Shown here one piece after another: positions 34,881-42,982 of a stretch of 64,000 nucleotides of DNA. The position numbers were made by a program, and so were the translations under genes. This stretch comes from Scandinavium lactucae (GTDB taxonomy: Bacteria > Pseudomonadota > Gammaproteobacteria > Enterobacterales > Enterobacteriaceae): positions 62,001-126,000 of the forward strand of contig NZ_JAWXRD010000040.1 of assembly GCF_033843265.1 (NCBI RefSeq), given 5' to 3'. The notes below the pieces were generated by a model that was not told the DNA's origin, searched no databases, and worked only from the letters and a program-made list of their open reading frames with translations. Every line of letters begins with the position of its first letter. Position 1 is the stretch's first letter.

Positions 34881-35212
34881 GGTCATTCCGGAAATGAGCG
34901 AGTGTGGGTCAACAGTAGCAGATAATGGCGCTAACGTCGTTCAAATCAACACGTTGTCTTAACATCGATTTCACATGAAAGGGCGGGGGGCGCGATATGC
35001 GTACCGTTTTCATCAGGCTGGATCTTTCATTATGTACAGTAAATCGCAGGTAAATTTCATCTGGAAAAATCCTATATCGTTGAAAAAACGTAAATAGCAC
35101 TTTTTGCAAATTAGCAAGCTAATCTTTTGTACACATTTCCTGTACAAGTTTTAAAAATTAACCTAACTTGATAATCAATTGTAACATTCAAATATTCGAA
35201 CAGGAGCGACAC
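34881..35212. other. Divergent bluF-ycgZ control region
   Basis: About 330 bases between divergent bluF and ycgZ, AT-rich from 35020 on. It contains one TGTACA at 35033-35038 and a TGTACA pair at 35128-35146. The ycgZ promoter is expected between 35130 and 35190. No extra gene is supported. Confidence 0.6.
35127..35147. promoter_or_regulatory. Candidate BluR operator before ycgZ
   Basis: TTGTACA (35127-35133) and TGTACAA (35141-35147) form a 21-base dyad with a 7-base centre. It lies about 70 bases before the ycgZ start. The match with the cluster before bluR and the known role of BluR support the assignment, but it is inferred from sequence. Confidence 0.6.
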
Positions 35213-35482
35213 ATGCAGCAGCACAATGGGGTAGCCGTCGATTCAGCTGGGGCGATTTCCCGCTACTTCGCAAAAGCCAACCTGCCGACTCAGCAGGAAA
35301 CCTTAGGCGAGATTGTGACTGAAATTCTTAGCGATGGCCGAAATCTGAATCGCAAGTCACTGTGTACCAAGCTTCTTAAGCGTCTGGAAAAGGCAGCAGG
35401 CCCTGAAGAAGAGAAACACTATAACGCCCTGATCGGCCTGCTGTTTGAGAGCCGTGAGAGCACAGCGTCCACAGAGCGCTGA
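35213..35482 (+). CDS. ycgZ: Two-component-connector-like protein YcgZ
   Basis: The 89-residue product closely matches E. coli YcgZ (DSAGAISRYFAKANLPTQQ) with about 10 extra residues at the C-terminus. In E. coli YcgZ, YmgA and AriR act through the Rcs phosphorelay to change biofilm and acid resistance in response to blue light and cold. ATG 35213 is preceded by AGGAGCGACAC. First gene of the operon. Confidence 0.94.
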   Translation: MQQHNGVAVDSAGAISRYFAKANLPTQQETLGEIVTEILSDGRNLNRKSLCTKLLKRLEKAAGPEEEKHYNALIGLLFESRESTASTER

Positions 35483-35615
35483 TATTCACAAAGCACGCAG
35501 AAGTGAGGTTTACCGATGAAGCGTTGATGTACTCCATCACATGATCTTCTTCACTAGATAGTGCTTAATGTTGCATTCTGTTTACGAGGAAATGCAGCAA
35601 TAAGAGACAGTCGTT

Positions 35616-35906
35616 ATGAAGAGAAGTCACCCTGAACAACTGAAAGATGAACTGATTGGCGAGGCCGTGCTGGACCTTCTCAGGAACAAAAGGCCAGTGA
35701 ATGCGAAATCGCTAATACATCAGCTGCGGGTTATGCAGGCGTCCGAAAAGGACAGCGAGCGTCTGAGTCTTATCACCAAAATACTCGCAGACATGAATAC
35801 AGCTCTGTCACCGCGCCAGCAGGATGAAGGCGAAATCAGACTCAGGGACCGAGTCGATGGGGGGATGAATGGCCGCGAACCGAGTAACAGTGGCAAGCTC
35901 CATTGA
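35616..35906 (+). CDS. ymgA: Connector protein YmgA
   Basis: The 96-residue product shares the helical core with E. coli YmgA (GEAVLDLLRNKRPVNAKSLIHQL). The C-terminal third is charged and poorly conserved. It lies 133 bases after ycgZ, a wider gap than usual, with its own ribosome site (TAAGAGACAGTCGTT). Confidence 0.88.
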   Translation: MKRSHPEQLKDELIGEAVLDLLRNKRPVNAKSLIHQLRVMQASEKDSERLSLITKILADMNTALSPRQQDEGEIRLRDRVDGGMNGREPSNSGKLH

Positions 35907-35928
35907 TCTCAAAAAAAGTTACTGAAAT

Positions 35929-36219
35929 ATGAACGAGAAAATGAGAATGGCGATGCTACATGAACCTGATATTTACACAGCCCTGAATGACAAAGCACTC
36001 TCAAATTACTTCCGTCACGCGGGCGATATGCTGGCAGAAGAGTCTGCAGTATTGGGAGTGGCAGTGCGTGGGATCATATCTTCAGGCAATCATCTGACCA
36101 ACAAAAGCATCATTTTAAGCTTAATCCATATGCTGGAGTGTACTGATGACGTGGTGAAGTCAGACGTCATCCGTAAGACGCTGGAAATCGTGGTGGGTTA
36201 CACCTCTGATGACATGTGA
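35929..36219 (+). CDS. ariR: Biofilm and acid-resistance regulator AriR
   Basis: The 96-residue product matches E. coli AriR (YmgB), a small helical Hha-like dimer. The segments DKALSNYFRHAGDMLAEESAVLG and SIILSLIHMLECTDDVVKSDVIRKTLEIV are conserved. It ends in DDM, as in E. coli. The start gives a somewhat longer N-terminus; ATG 35941 or 35947 are alternatives. ymgC is absent after it. Confidence 0.93.
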   Translation: MNEKMRMAMLHEPDIYTALNDKALSNYFRHAGDMLAEESAVLGVAVRGIISSGNHLTNKSIILSLIHMLECTDDVVKSDVIRKTLEIVVGYTSDDM

Positions 36220-36645
36220 TATTGCTTAATACGGCCCGCTTCGGCGGGCTTAGCGCCTACTTCTCCGGGCAAATGGCGGATTTTAATCAGAATACCGTCT
36301 CCAATCACGCTATCCCCCCAACGTTGAATTCGACAGAACACGCATCGTGCCGTTGCGCGAAAGTTGTACTTTGCGGCGAATGTATTTTCGGCGCTCATCG
36401 CCTTGCGTAGTGAGGTCGGTGGGGTAACCAGCAAACGCAGCTGATAATAGCTAGCCTCATAAGTACCCGGACACATGCTGATTCTACTGTGCAACCCGCT
36501 TCCTTAAATTCTTTTGTTCGATAATTGCAAACTTGCCGTAACGAAGAGGCTCTCTCAAAAAATAGAGCCTACGCTTGCACTTAACGCGGTGAGGCAAAAA
36601 AACCGGGTATAATCATTCATCTGAAAAATATCAAAACCGGCTGCC
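36220..36645. other. Intergenic region between ariR and mdcR
   Basis: About 425 bases. A GC hairpin (GCCCGC TTC GGCGGGC, about 36235-36250) follows ariR and may help end transcription, though without a T-run. A minus-strand open frame of 98 codons (36198-36494) has some protein-like stretches (RWGDSVIGDGILIKI) but no ribosome site and overlaps ariR; it may be gene debris. The mdcR promoter is likely near 36590-36620. Confidence 0.45.
36235..36250 (+). terminator. Hairpin after ariR
   Basis: GCCCGC pairs with GCGGGC around a UUCG-like tight loop, 16 bases after the ariR stop. It lacks a real U-tract, so termination may be incomplete. Confidence 0.5.
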
Positions 36646-37572
36646 ATGAAAGACGACATTAATCAGGATATTACCTTCCGTAAGCTCACCGTTTTTGTGA
36701 TGTTCATGAACAAAGGCAACATCGCCCGTACCGCAGAGGCGCTGGAACTGAGCAGCGTCAGCGTCCATCGGGCGCTGCATACCCTGGAAGAGGGCGTCGG
36801 TTGCCCGCTGTTTGTCCATAAAGGCCGCAATCTAGTGCCGTTGCCCGCCGCCTGGACGCTGCTGGAATATTGTCAGGACGTGATAAGCCTGATGAGTAAA
36901 GGCCTGGAGCAGACGCGCAAAGTGGCGGGCGTTGGGCGCGGACGGCTGCGCATCGGCACGCTGTACTCGCTGACCCTGGAAACGGTGCCGAAAATTATCA
37001 TGGGCATGAAGCTGCGCCGTCCCTCGCTGGAGCTGGATTTGACCATGGGCTCTAACCAGATGCTGCTGGATATGCTGGAAGATGATGCCCTGGATGCGAT
37101 TTTAATTTCCACCAACGAAGGTGAGTTTGACGGGTCAGCCTTCGACGTTATCCCGCTGTTCCATGACGATATTTTTCTCGCTGCCCCGGCCAGTGTGCCG
37201 CTCAATACCGCTCAGGATGCCGATCTGCGTGATTACGCCGACCGCAAATTCGTGTCGCTGGCGGAAGGTTTTGCCACCTACGCCGGGTTCCAGGAAGCGT
37301 TCAGTATTGCCGGATTTGAACCAGAAATCGTTACCCGCGTAAATGACATTTTCTCGATGATAAGCCTGGTGCAGGCGGGCGTGGGGTTTGCCCTGATCCC
37401 AGGACGCATGAAGAAGGTGTACGAGAACGATGTGCAGTTGTTGAAGCTGGCGGAACCGTACCAGATGCGCCAGCTGATTTCGATTGTCTACGCACACCAC
37501 CGGGAACGCGATCAGGACCTGTTGGCGCTGGCGGCAGAAGGGCGCATGTACGCCCGGAGTATTAACGGCTAA
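36646..37572 (+). CDS. mdcR: LysR-family regulator of malonate genes
   Basis: MdcR activates the malonate decarboxylase operon. The 308-residue product has a helix-turn-helix near residues 22-42 (NIARTAEALELSSVSVHRAL) and an effector domain. It converges on mdcH, overlapping its 3' end by 11 bases, so it does not share a promoter with the operon. The assignment rests on place and family. Confidence 0.88.
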   Translation: MKDDINQDITFRKLTVFVMFMNKGNIARTAEALELSSVSVHRALHTLEEGVGCPLFVHKGRNLVPLPAAWTLLEYCQDVISLMSKGLEQTRKVAGVGRGRLRIGTLYSLTLETVPKIIMGMKLRRPSLELDLTMGSNQMLLDMLEDDALDAILISTNEGEFDGSAFDVIPLFHDDIFLAAPASVPLNTAQDADLRDYADRKFVSLAEGFATYAGFQEAFSIAGFEPEIVTRVNDIFSMISLVQAGVGFALIPGRMKKVYENDVQLLKLAEPYQMRQLISIVYAHHRERDQDLLALAAEGRMYARSING

Positions 37573-38467
37573 GCCGTTTAACCAGATGCTGCGCCACCTC
37601 GACGCTGTTGCGCTCGAGGCAAATCGCGTCGCCTTGCCAGCCCGCCAGATGCGTTAATCCGGTCAGCACGCTGCCCGGCGGCATCTCGATGGCGAGGCGG
37701 GCGTCACGCTGATTGGCTGAGACCATCGCATCCTGCCACTGCACGGTGCGCGCCATGTTATACGCCAGATCGTCGGCGATTTTCTGCGGCTCCCACAGCA
37801 CCCGGCCCGTCGATCCACTGAGGTAGGCACGCTGAGGGCGTGACAACGTCACTGATTGAAACGCATCGGCCAGTTCCGCCGCGGGTTTATCCAACAGCGC
37901 ACAGTGCGACGGCACGCTGACCGCCAGCCGGGTCGCTTTGCTGGCCCCGGCCTCCAGTGCCTTTTGCGCCACGCGCGCCATCTCTTCATCGCGCCCGGCA
38001 ATCACAATCTGCGTGTCGGCATTGAGGTTGGCGATATACGTCTCGCTGCCCGCCATCAATTTTTCGACCTGACTAAGTGGGAGGCCGACGATCGCCGTCA
38101 GACCATAACCGTGGGGATAGGCCTGCTCCATTAAATCGCCGCGCAGCGCTACCAGACGCAGTGCATCGGCAAAACCCAGCGCGCCGGAAATCACCGCTGC
38201 GGGGTACGCGCCAATCGACAGGCCGCTGACGATATCCGGCGCGACGTCGTGGCGGATAAGCTCTCGCGCCCAGGCCACGCCTGCAATCAGCAGGCACAGC
38301 TGCACCGCACGGGTGTGCTGAAGCGCGTCGGCGGTATCAAGCGTGTCGGTTTCAGCCCCGAGTACGGTGCGGACCTCGGCGAGCAGTGCGTCACGATCGG
38401 GCAAGTTTTGCAGCATCCCGGCGCGTTGGGTGCCCTGGCCGGGGAAGGTAAAGAGGATTTTCATCAT
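37562..38467 (-). CDS. mdcH: Malonyl-CoA:ACP malonyltransferase MdcH
   Basis: MdcH loads malonyl groups onto the MdcC acyl carrier protein to start the decarboxylase cycle. The 301-residue product is FabD-like, with FTFPGQGTQ at the start, the nucleophile motif GLSIGAYPAAV and catalytic His in VPSHCALL. It starts at ATG 38467, overlapping mdcG. An upstream in-frame start would extend into mdcG with no ribosome site. Confidence 0.95.
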   Translation of the reverse strand: MMKILFTFPGQGTQRAGMLQNLPDRDALLAEVRTVLGAETDTLDTADALQHTRAVQLCLLIAGVAWARELIRHDVAPDIVSGLSIGAYPAAVISGALGFADALRLVALRGDLMEQAYPHGYGLTAIVGLPLSQVEKLMAGSETYIANLNADTQIVIAGRDEEMARVAQKALEAGASKATRLAVSVPSHCALLDKPAAELADAFQSVTLSRPQRAYLSGSTGRVLWEPQKIADDLAYNMARTVQWQDAMVSANQRDARLAIEMPPGSVLTGLTHLAGWQGDAICLERNSVEVAQHLVKRLSR

Positions 38468-39081
38468 GGCTCCCTGTGCCACGGCGTCGCGGTCAGCTGC
38501 GGGCCACTGGCGGTTTTTAGCAGGACGCGTCCTTCGCGTAGCCATTCGTTCAACGCGAAAGCGCCAAAGGGGGTTTCAATCTGGGTATCCGCCCGGCATG
38601 GCAGTTTTTCGACCTGCGTCTGCCACTGGCGTAATTCATCCGGCGTCAGCGGCTGTGGGGCGCGGATGATCAAATCGAGATCGCTGTCGGCATGCAGAAC
38701 CGGAATTTCGGTAGCGAGCGCATACCCGGTGCTGCCGGTCACACCCCAGTGCCAAGGCCACGCAAAGGTGGTGAGTAAAATAGCCGCCTGAACCGGCGGC
38801 TGGGAGACAAACGGGGAGTGCAGCAGGCGTTCGCGTTCCGCGAGCATTTCAGGCGTCACCGTACGGGTGACGGCGTCTGCGTTAACCCATCCGGCGGCAC
38901 GCTGTTCGCGCTTGATGCCGCGGACGCCCACCGGAATATCAGCCTTGTCATTCACATCGCGCCGCACCACCACCGGCAGGCCGGGATGCCACTGGCTCGT
39001 GACCCACGTCTCCTGAATGTTCAGCAAAGCGTCAGCGTTTTTGAGCCACAGCAAATCGTGGGGGCGCGGTGTGAAAGTCAT
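38464..39081 (-). CDS. mdcG: Phosphoribosyl-dephospho-CoA transferase MdcG
   Basis: MdcG attaches the 2'-(5''-phosphoribosyl)-3'-dephospho-CoA group to a serine of apo-MdcC. The 205-residue product has the nucleotidyltransferase-like segment LHADSDLDLIIRAPQPL with the two Asp expected to bind metal. It lies one base after mdcF. Confidence 0.94.
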   Translation of the reverse strand: MTFTPRPHDLLWLKNADALLNIQETWVTSQWHPGLPVVVRRDVNDKADIPVGVRGIKREQRAAGWVNADAVTRTVTPEMLAERERLLHSPFVSQPPVQAAILLTTFAWPWHWGVTGSTGYALATEIPVLHADSDLDLIIRAPQPLTPDELRQWQTQVEKLPCRADTQIETPFGAFALNEWLREGRVLLKTASGPQLTATPWHREP

Positions 39082-39082
39082 A

Positions 39083-40042
39083 TTACATGCCTGAAGTTAA
39101 GGTAATGAACAGCGGTAACGACAGGATACACAGAACCGAGCTCAACAGCAGCACCGCTTCTGCGTCGGGAGACTGCACGCCAAAGCGGTTGCCGAACACC
39201 ACGCCGAAGAAGCCCGCAGACAGCGCAATCATCAGGATAGCGGTGACAGCCACAGAACCGTGCAGACCGAAGGCCAGAACGATACCCCAGGCGATAAAGG
39301 GTTGGATCAGCAGTTTGGTAAGGGTGGCAATCCCGACCATCGCGTTCAGTTTCAGCTTACGGGCCGACAGGATAACCCCGGTCAGGAACAGGGCGGCCGC
39401 GGTGGCAGACAGGCCCAGTGGTTTAATCGCCGACAGCAGCAGGTCCGGCATTTTGATGCCAATCGCCGAGAGGATAACACCCAGCAGTGGGCCCATCACG
39501 ATAGGTTTTTTCAGTGAACGCCACATCAGCACCGGCAGCATCGCCAGGGTAGAACCACTGTTTTCACCGGCTGCGCGCGCTTTTTCACGCTCAAGGATCA
39601 GCAGGCAGAACGGGGTCATCAGCACGGAACCACAGGCGATAGACACCGCCACCGACAGAGAGGTCGCAGAACCTTCACCCAGCACGCTGCCGAGGATCGG
39701 CAGGCCCAGCGCCGCATAATTCGGCAGGGCAACGGTCAGGGTCAGGACGGCTGCATCCTGTGGTGATTTTTTGAATACGCTGGTGGCGAGAAAATAGATA
39801 GCCGCGTAGGTAATCCACATGGCACCGGTCAGCACCACGATCAGCGGAGACTGGGCGACGATCCCAGCCCATGGCGTCTGCACGGTTGCGCTAAAAAGCG
39901 CCGCAGGCAGGGCAAAGTCCATCACGAAGATATTCAGCAGCGACACATTTTTGTTGTCGACCATTTTGGCTTTGCCGGCCCAGAAGCCCAGCAGCATGAT
40001 GATAAAAATCGGAGCAAGAGCATGAACAATTACGTAAGTCAT
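39083..40042 (-). CDS. mdcF: Malonate carrier of the AEC family
   Basis: MdcF is the probable malonate transporter. The 319-residue product has about 10 membrane helices and the auxin-efflux-carrier layout of two inverted halves. Unlike most genes of the operon, which overlap, it is separated from mdcE by 143 bases that hold a long hairpin. Confidence 0.9.
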   Translation of the reverse strand: MTYVIVHALAPIFIIMLLGFWAGKAKMVDNKNVSLLNIFVMDFALPAALFSATVQTPWAGIVAQSPLIVVLTGAMWITYAAIYFLATSVFKKSPQDAAVLTLTVALPNYAALGLPILGSVLGEGSATSLSVAVSIACGSVLMTPFCLLILEREKARAAGENSGSTLAMLPVLMWRSLKKPIVMGPLLGVILSAIGIKMPDLLLSAIKPLGLSATAAALFLTGVILSARKLKLNAMVGIATLTKLLIQPFIAWGIVLAFGLHGSVAVTAILMIALSAGFFGVVFGNRFGVQSPDAEAVLLLSSVLCILSLPLFITLTSGM

Positions 40043-40099
40043 AGATCACCTGTAGATAAAAAAAGATTTGGCACTGACACGATGTTTATATTTTTCTAA

Positions 40100-40146
40100 A
40101 AGCGGCTGTACCGTGGGCGCTATGCTGCGCCCGACGGCGACCGCTT
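40100..40146 (-). terminator. Long hairpin between mdcE and mdcF
   Basis: The outer arms AAGCGG and CCGCTT (40100-40105 and 40141-40146) enclose an inner stem of GGGCGC/GCGCCC extended by CCGT/ACGG. On the minus strand it is followed by TTTTAGAAAA. It could end part of the transcripts after mdcE, lowering transporter and mdcGH expression, or protect the upstream message. Confidence 0.6.
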
Positions 40147-40185
40147 TCGGCAGGTCTTTTTTTACGTACTTCTTACTGCGACTCG

Positions 40186-40989
40186 TTACCAGCTGGCGCG
40201 CATCCGTTCGCGGACCAGGGTTGAGCTCCGGCGATTTTCCGCGCCGAGACGGTTTTTCAAGCCAGGGTCCTGACGTGCGTCGCGAACAGACTGTTGCAGG
40301 ATGATTAACACCTGCGCCAGATCGGCGTCGGTTGGCGCGTCCGGATTGCTGATATTCAGCAGGTCGGAGAGCAGGCCAAGCGTTGCATAGTTGCTAACGT
40401 CGTAAGCCATTGGTGGAATGGTGGCCGCCAGTTTCTCCAGCGCATCCACGGAACGCAGGGTGATACGCGCCGCAGACGCTTTACCCATGGCGTGGACCAG
40501 CACCCCCTGATCGTTGAAGGCAATCAGACGATTGGCCTGATACCCGTGCGCCAGAAACGCCCCGGACATCGCTTTCCCGACGATAAGACCAATCACCGGA
40601 TGGCCCGCCAGACGGGCTTTGGCGTAAGCTCCGGCGGCCCCAGCCAGCGCCTGGTGGATCCCGAAGGCCTCTTCGCGGCGGCCATAGGCCTGGCTTGGGA
40701 CGTCAATAACCGCCACGATAGGGCGCTTCACGTCGCGGTCAGCGTCGGCATCGATGGTTTCATTCACCACTTTCGCCAGCGTCCAGCCTTCCAGCAGACC
40801 GACTTCACCGTTGGCGGCGCGTGGATAGTGGTTGTTGGCATCCGGCACCACGGCGATGAAACGCACGCTTTCGCCATTCAATTCACCGTCAGCGACCTGC
40901 ACCGACGGGCACAGACCGCTCATGCGTGGCGCGTTCGGCGCGAGTTTTTCCAGCCATACGGCCCCACGGCTATTGGACTGAGTCATCAT
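40186..40989 (-). CDS. mdcE: Malonate decarboxylase gamma subunit
   Basis: MdcE with MdcD forms the carboxy-lyase that decarboxylates malonyl-S-ACP. The 267-residue product has the crotonase-like fold of carboxyltransferase subunits; the segment GVLVHAMGKASAARITLRS is typical. Its start overlaps the mdcD end by 4 bases. Confidence 0.95.
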   Translation of the reverse strand: MMTQSNSRGAVWLEKLAPNAPRMSGLCPSVQVADGELNGESVRFIAVVPDANNHYPRAANGEVGLLEGWTLAKVVNETIDADADRDVKRPIVAVIDVPSQAYGRREEAFGIHQALAGAAGAYAKARLAGHPVIGLIVGKAMSGAFLAHGYQANRLIAFNDQGVLVHAMGKASAARITLRSVDALEKLAATIPPMAYDVSNYATLGLLSDLLNISNPDAPTDADLAQVLIILQQSVRDARQDPGLKNRLGAENRRSSTLVRERMRASW

Positions 40990-41819
40990 TTCACCTCCCG
41001 GGCAAAAAGCTGTTTGATCTGCGCCGTATCGGCCTGCTGACGGGTATCAAAGTTCGTCAGACGGGCGAGGAATTCGGCATATTTGTCGCTGCGGTTCTGC
41101 GCTGGAACGCCTTTGGCGATCGCCTCATTCATCGCGTCTTTCACCGCGTTGATACCGTCGCCAACCAGGGCATCAACGAGGCCGCTTTGATAGCGAATCT
41201 CGCCCCCGGTCATGCTCCAGATAAACGGTCGGTCGCGGGAGTCATACTCTTCGATACCGGCTTCCTGTTCGATAACCTGCGGCCCGTTGAGGCCCAGACG
41301 GGCTTCGCGGGTGACAATCAGGTAGCTGCACAGCGCGGCGGCGATCGACATCCCGCCGAAGCAGCCAACGGTGCCCGCGATAATGCCGACCACCGGGGTG
41401 TAGCGACGTAGGTCCACGATCGCCGCGTGGATATCGGCGATGGCGGCCAGACCGAGGTTGGCTTCCTGCAAACGCACGCCGCCAGTTTCAAGGCACAGCA
41501 CGGCCTGCGTCGGGATACCGTTGCGGTTATCTTCTGCCGCCAGTTCGAGCGCGGCGGCCATCTTGGCCCCGGACACTTCGCCCATGCTGCCGCCCTGGAA
41601 GGTGCCTTCGATGGCAATCACCACCGCCGACTGACCGTTGATGGTGCCGCGTGCGACCACCATGCCATCGTCGGACTGTGGGACTACGCCCTGCGGCGCG
41701 AGCCACGGCGACATAATTCCTTCGAACGGATCGAGCAGTTCACGGTAGCTGCCTTCATCCAGCAGCGCATGGGCACGTTCGCGGGCCCGTAATTCAATAA
41801 AGCTGCGGTCGTTACGCAT
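40986..41819 (-). CDS. mdcD: Malonate decarboxylase beta subunit
   Basis: The 277-residue product is the acyl-binding partner of MdcE. It has family segments GTFQGGSMGEVSGAKMAAALELA and GIIAGTVGCFGGMSIAAALC that form the oxyanion hole. It overlaps mdcC by 8 bases. Confidence 0.95.
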   Translation of the reverse strand: MRNDRSFIELRARERAHALLDEGSYRELLDPFEGIMSPWLAPQGVVPQSDDGMVVARGTINGQSAVVIAIEGTFQGGSMGEVSGAKMAAALELAAEDNRNGIPTQAVLCLETGGVRLQEANLGLAAIADIHAAIVDLRRYTPVVGIIAGTVGCFGGMSIAAALCSYLIVTREARLGLNGPQVIEQEAGIEEYDSRDRPFIWSMTGGEIRYQSGLVDALVGDGINAVKDAMNEAIAKGVPAQNRSDKYAEFLARLTNFDTRQQADTAQIKQLFAREVK

Positions 41820-42111
41820 GGCTCACCTCTTCAAAAACCTGTTCGATACGAATGCGTGCCACCCCGGGCGTCGCGCCGAAATCGTGAATGATCAGCGTGC
41901 CTGCGGGCAGGCCGTTAGTCAGGTTCAGGCGGTCAAACAGCGCATTCCAGCGACGGGTGCTGTTGTCGACCGAGGTGGTGATATCAATACTGAGCGTGTC
42001 CCCTTCGCTGGCGGTGAACAGAACTTCCATATCACCAGAACCAACGACCCCTGCGAGGGCTTTGCCGCTGAACGTGCGGCTGGCAGGGAATGACAATGTA
42101 ATGTGTTCCAT
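41812..42111 (-). CDS. mdcC: Malonate decarboxylase acyl carrier protein
   Basis: The 99-residue delta subunit carries the phosphoribosyl-dephospho-CoA arm on a serine, here probably in LAGVVGSGDMEVL near residue 27. ATG 42111 has GAGGATGTT before it. A longer in-frame extension into mdcB is not supported. Confidence 0.94.
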   Translation of the reverse strand: MEHITLSFPASRTFSGKALAGVVGSGDMEVLFTASEGDTLSIDITTSVDNSTRRWNALFDRLNLTNGLPAGTLIIHDFGATPGVARIRIEQVFEEVSHA

Positions 42112-42121
42112 AACATCCTCT

Positions 42122-42982
42122 TTAAATTGAGCAAGACGCGGGCTGGCTGACCCTGTCGAGAAACAGCGTGGCGGCAAGCAGATCGGCGGCCCCGCCGGGT
42201 GAGGCGTTGAGGGCCAGCATCTGCGCATCCAGACGGGCGAGAGCCTCGCGGCCTGCGAATGTCGCGCAGCCCCCAGCGGCAAGCACCGCCCGGGCACCGG
42301 TCTGCATCGCATCCAGGCCGGTCATGCCCGCACGAGACAGCACGCAGGTATCGCTGAGCGAGGTCATGACGGCCATCAGCGCATCGAGACGGGCGTCGCT
42401 TTCATGAGCACCCTGGGCGCGGCTGCGTAACAGCTGCGGCAGGGCCAGGGTCATTACATGCGGAAACGCCTGTTGCGCTTCCTCACGTGCGCCCGGGACC
42501 CGATAGCGGTGCGTCGCCTTTAACCCTTTGCTGAAAACTTTCGGCGCGGCGCTGTCCGGCAAACGGGCGAGCAGGGCGGCGGTGGCCGCAATCTCCTGCG
42601 CGCTGGCGTTGTCATTCAGCATCGCGGCGGCGCTGACCAGCAGGCCCAGCGCCCAGATAGCCCCGCGATGGGTGTTAACCCCGTCGGTGGCGGCCATCAT
42701 CCGCTGTTCGCCTTCACGACCCAGACGACCGACGGTTTCGCGCAGGGCGATGTCGGCGGGGCGCTGCCAGCTGTGTCGGGCCAGTTGCAGAAACGTAGGG
42801 GTCAGGCTGTGCGCAGAGCGCTCCATCAGTGCCAGAGACAGATCGTGATGGGCACCGTTTCCCCGGCTGTCCACCAGACCCGGCTTCGGGCTTAATCGCG
42901 CTTCGTCGATCAGGCAATCGCGGGCGATAACCGCCAGTCGATGCGCCTGAATCTCTGCTTGAGTCTGTGACAGCTGTTTCAT
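42122..42982 (-). CDS. mdcB: Triphosphoribosyl-dephospho-CoA synthase
   Basis: MdcB makes the prosthetic-group precursor from ATP and dephospho-CoA. The 286-residue product belongs to the CitG/MdcB family, with SPKPGLVDSRGNGAHHDL near residue 30 and TDGVNTHRGAIWALGLL. Its start shares bases with the mdcA stop (TAATG). Confidence 0.95.
   Translation of the reverse strand: MKQLSQTQAEIQAHRLAVIARDCLIDEARLSPKPGLVDSRGNGAHHDLSLALMERSAHSLTPTFLQLARHSWQRPADIALRETVGRLGREGEQRMMAATDGVNTHRGAIWALGLLVSAAAMLNDNASAQEIAATAALLARLPDSAAPKVFSKGLKATHRYRVPGAREEAQQAFPHVMTLALPQLLRSRAQGAHESDARLDALMAVMTSLSDTCVLSRAGMTGLDAMQTGARAVLAAGGCATFAGREALARLDAQMLALNASPGGAADLLAATLFLDRVSQPASCSI

Noticed and set aside
36198..36494. 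98-codon minus-strand open frame after ariR
   Set aside because: It overlaps ariR and lacks a start signal. Some stretches look protein-like, but I cannot name a family, so at most it is debris.
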